In this document: positions 1 through 4,745 of the stretch, piece by piece
How positions within the stretch are numbered: position 1 is the stretch's first letter
Layout of the letters: every line of letters starts with the position of its first letter
Assembly (NCBI GenBank): GCA_045636025.1
Contig: JAZTWP010000072.1
Location: 1 to 10,624, forward strand
DNA length: 10,624 nt
Source of the DNA: UBA1081 sp045636025
GTDB lineage: Bacteria > Bacillota > Clostridia > Oscillospirales > Acutalibacteraceae
Reading direction: 5' to 3'
Made by a program: the position numbers and the translations under genes
Notes under the pieces: generated by a model
What the model was told of the DNA's origin: nothing
What the model saw: the letters and a program-made list of their open reading frames with translations, nothing else
Databases searched by the model: none

Positions 1-1215
1 GGCTTTTGCAGATACTCAACTGACAAAAAATTTCTTGTGCCGCATTTTGAAAAAATGCTGTATGATAATGCTCTTTTAATTATGGCGTACTGCAAAGCAT
101 ATGCCGTAACTGAAAAACAGATATATCTTGAAATTGCAGAAAAAACTGCTGAATATGTTGCCCGTGAAATGACCTCTCCCGAAGGCGGATTTTACAGTGC
201 ACAGGATGCCGACAGTGAAGGTGAAGAAGGTAAATACTATTTATTTTCTCCCGACGAGATTATTGAACTCCTCGGCAAAGACCAGGGTGAATTGTTCAAC
301 CGTCATTTTGATATAAGTTTCAGGGGTAATTTTGAAGGAAAAAATATTCCCAATCTGCTTCACAGCAGTCTATCTGAAGGATCATTTGAAGATTGCCTTC
401 CAACGCTTCGTAATTACAGAAAGAACAGATATCCTCTGCATCTCGACGATAAAATTTTAACGGTGTGGAACAGTCTGATGATTGCTGCTTTGAGCGAACT
501 TTATTTGCACAGCCGTGATAAAAAGCATCTTGAAGCGGCTAAAAAAGCAGATGAATTCATTAGCAAAAATCTGTGTGAAAAAGATACTCTTTTTGTAAGC
601 TTCAGAGATGGTAAACGCGGGGTACCGGGCTTCATTGATGACTACGCTGCTTATATTTTCGCTCAGCTTCATCTTTATAAGGCAACATCAGATTGCAAAT
701 ATATTGAATCAGCAAAGCTGTTTTGCGATAAAGCCGTCAACGATTTCGCAGATACGTCCGGTGGCTTTTATTTATATGGTGAAGACGGGGAGAAGCTTAT
801 TCTTCGCCCTAAAGAAACCTATGACGGCGCTATGCCCAGCGGAAATTCAATAATGGCATATAACCTTGTGCGTCTGTCCATGCTTACGGCTGACGATAAA
901 TTTACAGAGCTTGCAGAAAGTCAATTAAATTTCATCGCTTCCGATGCAGTTGACTATCCTGCCGGACATGCGATGTATTTGACTACTCTGTCAGAATATT
1001 ATGAACCTCCGATGAAAATTACCGTTGTAAGTACCGGAGAGACAGATTTCACCGATTTGTCCGATTTGTCCGATTCATTGCCGAAGGATGCGATTATAAT
1101 TCATTTGTCGGAACCGACTGAGGAATATCCTCTCAAAAACGGAAAAACGACTTATTATGTTTGTAAAAAGCACAGCTGTATGCCGCCTGTAAACAATTTG
1201 AGCGAATTGAAATGA
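1..1215 (+). CDS. YyaL/SPATA20-like thioredoxin-domain protein, C-terminal part
   Basis: The reading frame is open from base 1 to the TGA at 1213-1215 (404 codons visible), and its start lies upstream of the window. The first visible residues (GGFCRYSTDKKFLVPHFEKM) match the signature of the YyaL/SPATA20 family (COG1331), which has an N-terminal thioredoxin-like domain (DUF255) and a C-terminal alpha/alpha six-barrel resembling glycosidases and epimerases. Other family motifs follow in order: YYLFSPDEIIELLG, DDKILTVWNSLMIAALSEL, FIDDYAAYIFAQLHLY, RPKETYDGAMPSGNS and, near the end, YYVCKKHSCMPPV. The C-terminus is therefore complete and only the N-terminal thioredoxin domain is missing. The internal ATG at 37 is not the start, because conserved family sequence precedes it. 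The molecular function of the family is poorly established. Family assignment is secure; any enzymatic role would be a guess. Confidence 0.93.
   Translation, partial: GFCRYSTDKKFLVPHFEKMLYDNALLIMAYCKAYAVTEKQIYLEIAEKTAEYVAREMTSPEGGFYSAQDADSEGEEGKYYLFSPDEIIELLGKDQGELFNRHFDISFRGNFEGKNIPNLLHSSLSEGSFEDCLPTLRNYRKNRYPLHLDDKILTVWNSLMIAALSELYLHSRDKKHLEAAKKADEFISKNLCEKDTLFVSFRDGKRGVPGFIDDYAAYIFAQLHLYKATSDCKYIESAKLFCDKAVNDFADTSGGFYLYGEDGEKLILRPKETYDGAMPSGNSIMAYNLVRLSMLTADDKFTELAESQLNFIASDAVDYPAGHAMYLTTLSEYYEPPMKITVVSTGETDFTDLSDLSDSLPKDAIIIHLSEPTEEYPLKNGKTTYYVCKKHSCMPPVNNLSELK
1052..1075 (+). repeat. Short 9-bp tandem repeat inside the YyaL-like gene
   Basis: The unit CCGATTTGT is present twice in tandem (1052-1060 and 1061-1069), followed by a partial third copy (CCGATT). 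The repeat keeps the reading frame and encodes an LSD-LSD run in a variable linker near the C-terminus. It looks like simple in-frame slippage with no further role. Confidence 0.6.
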
Positions 1216-1231
1216 ATATATTCTTATAACA

Positions 1232-1267
1232 ATAAAGCGAGTGATATTTTTTCATCACTCGCTTTAT
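1232..1267. terminator. Perfect 14-bp hairpin between convergent genes, probable terminator
   Basis: ATAAAGCGAGTGAT (1232-1245) and its exact reverse complement (1254-1267) enclose an 8-base loop, ATTTTTTC. The hairpin begins 17 bases after the YyaL-like stop codon and lies between convergent genes, so it probably ends transcription from one or both sides. There is no clean U-tract beyond either arm, so intrinsic termination is likely but not certain. Confidence 0.65.
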
Positions 1268-1275
1268 CGTTTGTC

Positions 1276-1305
1276 AGGCGTGATGGGTTCAACTCCCGTC
1301 AGCCT
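1276..1305. other. GC-rich hairpin with a tRNA T-arm-like loop
   Basis: AGGC (1276-1279) pairs with GCCT (1302-1305), and TGATGGG (1281-1287) pairs with CCCGTCA (1295-1301) with one G-U pair. G1280 is bulged and the loop is TTCAACT. The core GGTTCAACTCC has every conserved base of a tRNA T-arm (GTTCRANTCC pattern). No D-arm, anticodon arm or acceptor partner was found next to it. It lies just beyond the amidohydrolase stop codon. It could be a tRNA fragment, a chance match, or simply a 3' hairpin protecting the minus-strand transcript. Confidence 0.4.
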
Positions 1306-2437
1306 AATTACGCCACACAATTTCTCCGTTTATAATAGTAGCCTTAACACAAGAGTTTATTTCCAGCGGATTGCCCTCAAAAATAACAATATCTGCATCC
1401 TTGCCTTCTTTAAGACTGCCTAATCTGTCATCAACCCTGCATATTCGCGCAGCATCAATGGTAATTGCACGTAGGGCAGCTGATTCGCCCAAACCTTCTT
1501 TTGCCGCAATCCCTGCACATAACGGCAAATACTGTATTCTGGAAACAGGGTGATCGGTGGTTATTGCAACCGTAACTCCCGCATTATGAAGAACACCTGC
1601 AGTTTTAAAATCTGACTGGCTGACTTCTTCTTTGTTACGTGATGCAAGAGAAGGTCCCACAATGGCGGAAAAACCACTTTTTGCAATTTCCTCGGCAATC
1701 AGATGCCCCTCGGTACAGTGGTCAAGTGTCAGCTCAAGGTCAAATTCTTTTGCTAGTCTTATTGCGGTTAAAATATCATCAGTACGGTGAGCGTGAGCTT
1801 TAAGCGGGATTTTCTTTTCGAAGAGTTCTTTGTAACATTCCAGGCTGAAATCCGGGTTTCCTGATTGGTCTTGTGAAAAATATTGCCTTGCACGGAAAAG
1901 TTCTTCTCTTATAAGCGAAGCAATTCCCATACGACTTGACGGCATATTTCCGTTAAGTCCGTAACAGTTCATCGGGTTTTCACCGAAAGCAATTTTAATT
2001 GCCGCAGGAGCTAGAACAACCATATCATCAACACATCTGCCGTAGGTTTTTATGAAGGCAAATTGTCCGCCGACAGCATTGGAGCTTCCCGGCCCTGCCA
2101 TAACACCGGTAATGCCGGCGGCAACAGCATTATGGAAAGCGCTGTCCATAGGATTTATACTGTCTATTCCTCTTATGCAAGGGGTTATCGGGTTAGTGTT
2201 CTCGTTACTCGTATCATTTTGTGATGAAATTTTATCTTCCGCAATTCCGATATGACTGTGTGCATCAATAAATCCGGGATAAACATTCAGATTTTCAGCG
2301 TCAAAAACTTCTGTTCTCTCTGGCGGAACAATATTTTCTTTGATTTTTATAATTTTTCCTTTGTTTACCAGGATGTCTGCTCGCAACGGTGTATCACTTT
2401 CCATTGTGTGTAAAAGACCATTTGCAATCAAGAGCAT
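1304..2437 (-). CDS. Amidohydrolase family protein (imidazolonepropionase-like, COG1228)
   Basis: A 377-residue metal-dependent hydrolase of the amidohydrolase superfamily. The N-terminal beta-sandwich part (about 1-54) is followed by the TIM barrel opening with PGFIDAHSHIG, where His60 and His62 are the HxH metal ligands. Further likely metal or catalytic residues are Lys148 in AIKIAFGENP, His215/His217 in KAHAHRTDD, His240 in LTLDH and Asp295 in ITTDHP. The C-terminus returns to the composite sandwich (GSLKEGKDADIVIF). Length and motif order match a complete COG1228 member. The substrate cannot be read from the sequence; relatives act on cyclic amides, dipeptides or related compounds. It is a probably cytoplasmic enzyme with no signal peptide. 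The ATG at 2437 is supported by AAAGGAG at 2445-2451, 7 bases upstream. It stands alone, convergent with the YyaL-like gene and divergent from the Asn/Gln-repeat gene. Confidence 0.9.
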   Translation of the reverse strand: MLLIANGLLHTMESDTPLRADILVNKGKIIKIKENIVPPERTEVFDAENLNVYPGFIDAHSHIGIAEDKISSQNDTSNENTNPITPCIRGIDSINPMDSAFHNAVAAGITGVMAGPGSSNAVGGQFAFIKTYGRCVDDMVVLAPAAIKIAFGENPMNCYGLNGNMPSSRMGIASLIREELFRARQYFSQDQSGNPDFSLECYKELFEKKIPLKAHAHRTDDILTAIRLAKEFDLELTLDHCTEGHLIAEEIAKSGFSAIVGPSLASRNKEEVSQSDFKTAGVLHNAGVTVAITTDHPVSRIQYLPLCAGIAAKEGLGESAALRAITIDAARICRVDDRLGSLKEGKDADIVIFEGNPLEINSCVKATIINGEIVWRN

Positions 2438-2469
2438 ATTTTTTCTCCTTTCAGATTTTTAATATATGA

Positions 2470-2497
2470 ATAGTTTGCCGCAAATGAGGCAAACTAT
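2470..2497 (+). promoter_or_regulatory. Perfect 10-bp hairpin in leader of Asn/Gln-repeat gene, with alternative pairing
   Basis: ATAGTTTGCC (2470-2479) and GGCAAACTAT (2488-2497) form a perfect stem with an 8-base loop. The left part, GAATAGTT (2468-2475), is also an exact reverse complement of AACTATTC (2504-2511), which ends right at the Shine-Dalgarno sequence of the downstream gene. The two pairings exclude each other, and the second would put a stem against the ribosome binding site. A role in expression control is inference. The same DNA lies upstream of the divergent amidohydrolase. Confidence 0.45.
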
Positions 2498-2511
2498 CCT
2501 TGTAACTATTC

Positions 2512-2520
2512 AGGAGGTGA
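2512..2520 (+). promoter_or_regulatory. Near-perfect Shine-Dalgarno sequence
   Basis: AGGAGGTGA is complementary to nine consecutive bases of the 16S rRNA 3' end. Its AGGAGG core ends 7 bases before the ATG at 2525. This is the main evidence that the short repetitive frame downstream is really translated, and it fixes its start. Confidence 0.85.
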
Positions 2521-2524
2521 GAAT

Positions 2525-2668
2525 ATGAACAACCAGAATAATCAGAACAACCAGAATAATCAGAACAACCAGAATAACCAGAATAACCAGAACAATCAGA
2601 ATAACCAGAACAACAAAAACAATCAGAACAAGGAAAACCAGAACAACAAAGACAACCAGAACAAATAA
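2525..2668 (+). CDS. 47-residue Asn/Gln-repeat small protein
   Basis: From ATG 2525 to TAA 2666-2668 the frame encodes Met followed by nine perfect Asn-Asn-Gln triplets, then a tail in which Lys, Glu and Asp enter the same pattern (NNK NNQ NKE NQN NKD NQNK). The protein has no hydrophobic residue beyond Met1, no aromatic residue and no Cys, so it should be soluble and disordered with a slight positive charge. Asn is encoded by a mix of AAC and AAT, which shows that the amino-acid pattern has been kept while third positions vary; an 18-bp DNA unit is still visible at 2528-2563. AGGAGGTGA lies 7 bases upstream. Small Asn/Gln-rich proteins occur in spore-forming Firmicutes (gamma-type SASP are Q/N-rich), but no SASP motif is visible here. 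Function unknown; low-complexity aggregation, storage or coat roles are only possibilities. Confidence 0.75.
   Translation: MNNQNNQNNQNNQNNQNNQNNQNNQNNQNNKNNQNKENQNNKDNQNK
2528..2618 (+). repeat. In-frame 9/18-bp tandem repeat (Asn-Asn-Gln codons)
   Basis: Ten successive 9-bp units of the form AAY-AAY-CAG (the last ends in AAA) cover this stretch. The first four units alternate AAC-AAC-CAG and AAT-AAT-CAG, giving an 18-bp higher-order repeat (2528-2545 and 2546-2563 are identical). Such a tract can expand or contract by slippage without breaking the frame. Confidence 0.85.
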
Positions 2669-2748
2669 TCAATCAAACTATATCCGTTTTTTCTTTACGC
2701 CTAAGTTTTGGGGCCTGCTATATACTGCTGAAAAACAGAATTAAATTC

Positions 2749-2766
2749 AATTTTCAATTGAAAATT
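2749..2766. repeat. 18-bp perfect palindrome
   Basis: AATTTTCAATTGAAAATT is its own reverse complement. It sits between the Asn/Gln-repeat gene and the tRNA remnant, 25 bases before the remnant. It could be an operator or an AT-rich hairpin. No promoter element was recognised next to it. Confidence 0.5.
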
Positions 2767-2790
2767 CAACATTTTATCGGCATTTATGCA

Positions 2791-2866
2791 GGTACGTTTT
2801 TGCTTGTGTTGGGAGAGTGCTTGAATGGCATTCAAGAGGTCAAGAGTTCGATCCTCTCCGTCTCCA
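2791..2866 (+). pseudogene. Degenerate tRNA-Ala (anticodon GGC)
   Basis: A tRNA fold is visible from the D-arm on. The D stem is GCTT/GAGT (2802-2805, 2815-2818), with TTGGGA in the D loop. The anticodon stem CTTGA/TCAAG (2820-2824, 2832-2836) is perfect around loop ATGGCAT, giving anticodon GGC at 2827-2829. The variable loop is AGGTC, the T loop TTCGATC (2847-2853), and the 3' acceptor strand CGTCTCC (2859-2865) is followed by A. This is the layout of bacterial tRNA-Ala(GGC), and the acceptor keeps U70 of the G3-U70 alanine identity pair. The 5' acceptor strand is broken: GGTACG can pair only partly, G3 is missing, the linker to the D-arm is five T instead of two bases, and the T stem has one mismatch. 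No CCA is encoded. Best read as a decayed tRNA gene or a 3' tRNA fragment left by an integration event. Confidence 0.7.
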
Positions 2867-2867
2867 C

Positions 2868-2900
2868 AAAAAAAAGACAAGTCGCAAGACTTGTCTTTTT
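2868..2900 (-). terminator. Strong intrinsic terminator of the ECF S-component gene
   Basis: AAAAAGACAAGTC (2871-2883) and GACTTGTCTTTTT (2888-2900) form a perfect 13-bp stem with a GCAA tetraloop. On the minus strand the stem is followed by a run of eight T (2875-2868), the classical intrinsic terminator layout. It lies 8 bases beyond the stop codon at 2909. It may also act on the plus strand, using the T-rich right arm as a U-tract. Confidence 0.88.
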
Positions 2901-2908
2901 CATTGATT

Positions 2909-3418
2909 TTACTGAAAATTGATTTTAGTTTTTTCAAAAACTTTAATAAGCAAGAAGCCGAGAATGAGTCCTGCTACACCCTGAATTGCGTTTGCTGGTA
3001 TATTCACAAGTGAAGCTCCAAAGCCATACATTATGCCTTCAAAGAGGTAATAACCGAGAATCATTATGAGTTCAGCAACAAATCCGCTGATTATGCGTGA
3101 TGCAGAGCTTTTTATTCTCTTATTGAGAACTTTATATATGTACCATGCAGCAAGAGCCATAAGTCCTTTTATAGCAAAGGTTACGGGAGCATAAAATGCA
3201 TATACCGAAAACAAATCTGCAAGTGCTGACCCTAAACCTGCCGCAAGAAATCCATATAAGGGTGAGAGCATCCAGCCTGCAACAAGCACAACGCTGTCAC
3301 CTAAATTCATATATCCCTTAAGCGGTGACGGTATTTGTATAACCTTTGTTGCCACGTAGGCAAGTGCGGCAAACATTGCCGCCAGAACAATTTTTTGTGT
3401 TGTATTTTTAGTTTTCAT
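2909..3418 (-). CDS. ECF transporter S component
   Basis: A 169-residue integral membrane protein, the usual size of an ECF substrate-binding (S) subunit. About five to six hydrophobic segments are visible (roughly 9-29, 42-65, 75-96, 108-130, 141-163). The motif KGYMNLGDSVVLVAG (34-48) with GLGSALADLFSVYAFYAPVTF (61-81) is typical of the PF07155/DUF1393-like S components. These bind a vitamin or precursor in the membrane and work with a shared EcfA/EcfA'/EcfT module that is not in this window. The ATG at 3418 is preferred over a longer frame start at 3571: conserved sequence begins here, AGAGGG lies 6 bases upstream (3425-3430), and the longer start would run across the divergent promoter. 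The substrate is not certain. Its divergent neighbour is a PLP-type regulator, which hints at a vitamin B6-related compound; hydroxymethylpyrimidine or another vitamin is possible. Confidence 0.87.
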   Translation of the reverse strand: MKTKNTTQKIVLAAMFAALAYVATKVIQIPSPLKGYMNLGDSVVLVAGWMLSPLYGFLAAGLGSALADLFSVYAFYAPVTFAIKGLMALAAWYIYKVLNKRIKSSASRIISGFVAELIMILGYYLFEGIMYGFGASLVNIPANAIQGVAGLILGFLLIKVFEKTKINFQ

Positions 3419-3452
3419 ACTAAACCCTCTTCCGAATTTATAAAAATTCCTC

Positions 3453-3481
3453 TTGAATCTGTTTTGAGAACAGTATACAAT
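3453..3481 (+). promoter_or_regulatory. Predicted sigma-A promoter of the MocR regulator gene
   Basis: TTGAAT (3453-3458) and TACAAT (3476-3481) are separated by 17 bp, which predicts a leader of about 44 bases before the ATG at 3532. A possible minus-strand -10 element (TATACT, on 3472-3477) for the ECF S gene overlaps the same bases, so the two promoters would interfere. The inverted repeat TATATC-TGAT-GATATA (3481-3496) starts at the -10 element and CTGTT-TTGAG-AACAG (3459-3473) lies in the spacer; either could be an operator half-site pair. Confidence 0.55.
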
Positions 3482-3507
3482 ATATCTGATGATATAAAAA
3501 TAGTCAG

Positions 3508-3515
3508 AAAAGGAG
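3508..3515 (+). promoter_or_regulatory. Ribosome binding site with unusually long spacing
   Basis: AAAAGGAG is the only good Shine-Dalgarno match ahead of the MocR gene, but 16 bases separate it from the ATG at 3532, against the usual 5-9. No in-frame ATG, GTG or TTG lies closer. Translation may be weak, or the AT-rich spacer may fold. Confidence 0.5.
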
Positions 3516-3531
3516 ATTTTTATATAACCAG

Positions 3532-4626
3532 ATGAAATACATAATTGATGAAAAATTATCAACTCCTGCATATCTGCAATTATATAATCAGTTGAGAAAA
3601 GATATTACTGACGGTGTATATGCATTCGGAAGCAAACTCCCCTCTAAACGCACCGTTGCTACTGAAACGGGTGTGAGCACAATTACCGTTGAACACGCAT
3701 ATGACCTTCTGCGTGACGAGGGCTATATTGAGCCTAAGGAAAGAAGCGGATATTTTGTTGTTTTTTGCTCCGAAGACGGATTTGTGCCTGTAACTGAGAA
3801 CAAATTTGATATCTTTGCAGAAACATCCCATATTGCTGCAAATGACGATGAATTTCCGTTTTCCGTTCTTGCTAAAACAATGAGAAAAGTTATTGGTATG
3901 ATGGGCGAAGGAATTCTTGTTCGCTCCCCTAATTCCGGCTGTATCGAGCTGAGAAAAGCAATTCAGATATATCTTGCACAAAGCCGAGGAATCGTTGCCG
4001 ATGTGAGTCAGATTATCATAGGCTCAGGTTCTGAATATCTTTATAACCTGATTATTGATCTACTTGGCAGAAATCTTACTTACGGCATTGAAAATCCGTC
4101 ATACAACAAGATTGAGCAGGTTTACACATTGTCAAATGTAAATATTCAGAAACTGCCTCTTTCTCAGAACGGTATTGAAAGCGCTGCTCTGAAAAACTGC
4201 TCTGCAGATGTTCTGCACATCTCTCCCTACAGAAGTTATCCCAGTGGTGTTACGGCTTCTGCTTCAAAAAGACACGAATACCTGAAATGGGCTGAAAAAG
4301 GCGAACGTTTTATAATTGAAGATGATTTTGAATCAGAATTCTCCGTTTCAAAAAAGCCAGAAGAAACACTGTTCTGCCATTCTTCCAAGGGTAATGTTAT
4401 ATATATGAACACTTTTTCAAAAACTGTTTCATCATCCCTGCGTGTGGGATATATGGTTTTGCCGAAAAAACTTACGGAAGAATTTGAAGAAAGACTCGGT
4501 TTCTATTCCTGCACAGTGCCTACATATATTCAGATTGTGCTTGCAGAACTTATTGCAAACGGTGACTTTGAACGACATATAAACCGTGTCCGCCGAAAAA
4601 AAAGAAAACATCTTACACAGAAATAA
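3532..4626 (+). CDS. MocR-type regulator: GntR HTH plus aminotransferase-like domain, short C-terminus
   Basis: A 364-residue protein. Residues about 11-77 are a GntR-type winged helix (TPAYLQLYNQLRKDI, KLPSKRTVATETGVSTITVE, GYIEPKERSGYFV). From about 105 an aminotransferase class I/II fold follows, with PLP-site motifs: IIGSGSEYLYNLI, NPSYNKI, HISPYRSYPSGVT, IIEDDFESEF (Asp265) and NTFSKTVSSSLRVGYM, where Lys297 is the expected Schiff-base lysine. MocR regulators bind PLP and act as transcription factors, some controlling vitamin B6 synthesis or uptake or amino-acid metabolism. The protein stops 67 residues after Lys297 with a Lys/Arg-rich tail; usual members are about 450-480 residues, so most of the C-terminal small domain is missing. 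An eight-A run (4596-4603) lies just before the end, but none of the three frames beyond it continues the family. It diverges from the ECF S gene by 113 bp and may regulate it. Confidence 0.88.
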   Translation: MKYIIDEKLSTPAYLQLYNQLRKDITDGVYAFGSKLPSKRTVATETGVSTITVEHAYDLLRDEGYIEPKERSGYFVVFCSEDGFVPVTENKFDIFAETSHIAANDDEFPFSVLAKTMRKVIGMMGEGILVRSPNSGCIELRKAIQIYLAQSRGIVADVSQIIIGSGSEYLYNLIIDLLGRNLTYGIENPSYNKIEQVYTLSNVNIQKLPLSQNGIESAALKNCSADVLHISPYRSYPSGVTASASKRHEYLKWAEKGERFIIEDDFESEFSVSKKPEETLFCHSSKGNVIYMNTFSKTVSSSLRVGYMVLPKKLTEEFEERLGFYSCTVPTYIQIVLAELIANGDFERHINRVRRKKRKHLTQK

Positions 4627-4654
4627 ATCTTCTCTGCACAAAAAAAATCTGAGT

Positions 4655-4682
4655 AATTAAAAAAATTCATTTTTTCTTAATT
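4655..4682. terminator. AT-only hairpin after the MocR gene, weak terminator candidate
   Basis: AATTAA (4655-4660) pairs with TTAATT (4677-4682), and after one mismatch a short A/T stem continues inward. It lies 29 bases past the MocR stop codon and touches the -35 box of the next promoter. With no G-C pairs it would be unstable, so it is only a weak terminator candidate. Confidence 0.3.
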
Positions 4683-4709
4683 GATATATCAATCTGCATA
4701 TTATATAAT
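4681..4709 (+). promoter_or_regulatory. Predicted sigma-A promoter of the PI-PLC-like gene, with palindrome over -35
   Basis: TTGATA (4681-4686) and a perfect TATAAT (4704-4709) are spaced by 17 bp, predicting a leader of about 30 bases. The 14-bp palindrome ATTGATATATCAAT (4680-4693) covers the whole -35 box and is a candidate operator. The gene thus has its own promoter independent of the MocR gene. Confidence 0.75.
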
Positions 4710-4745
4710 TCGCATATGTAAATTAACATAACGGAGAGAAAATAA

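Noticed and set aside
2451..2672. Minus-strand open frame encoding a Cys/Ser/Gly/Tyr-rich repetitive peptide opposite the Asn/Gln-repeat gene
   Set aside because: It is the mirror of the 9-bp codon repeat. It has no ribosome binding site, its start is after the repeat gene's stop codon, and it runs through the hairpin leader. The plus frame has a near-perfect Shine-Dalgarno sequence.
1276..2866. The two tRNA-like fragments as attachment repeats of an integrated element
   Set aside because: The sequences share only generic T-arm bases and no identical repeat, and no integrase, transposase or phage gene lies between them.
2701..2937. Minus-strand open frame and its plus-strand counterpart (2825-3013) across the tRNA-like region
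   Set aside because: The translated piece GEDRTLDLLNAIQALSQ is a known kind of spurious protein produced by reading tRNA genes antisense. Both frames cross the terminator and the ECF S gene end.
3419..3571. N-terminal extension of the ECF S component to a start at 3571
   Set aside because: It would add 51 non-conserved residues, overlap the start of the divergent MocR gene and cross both promoters. The ATG at 3418 has a ribosome binding site and begins the conserved fold.
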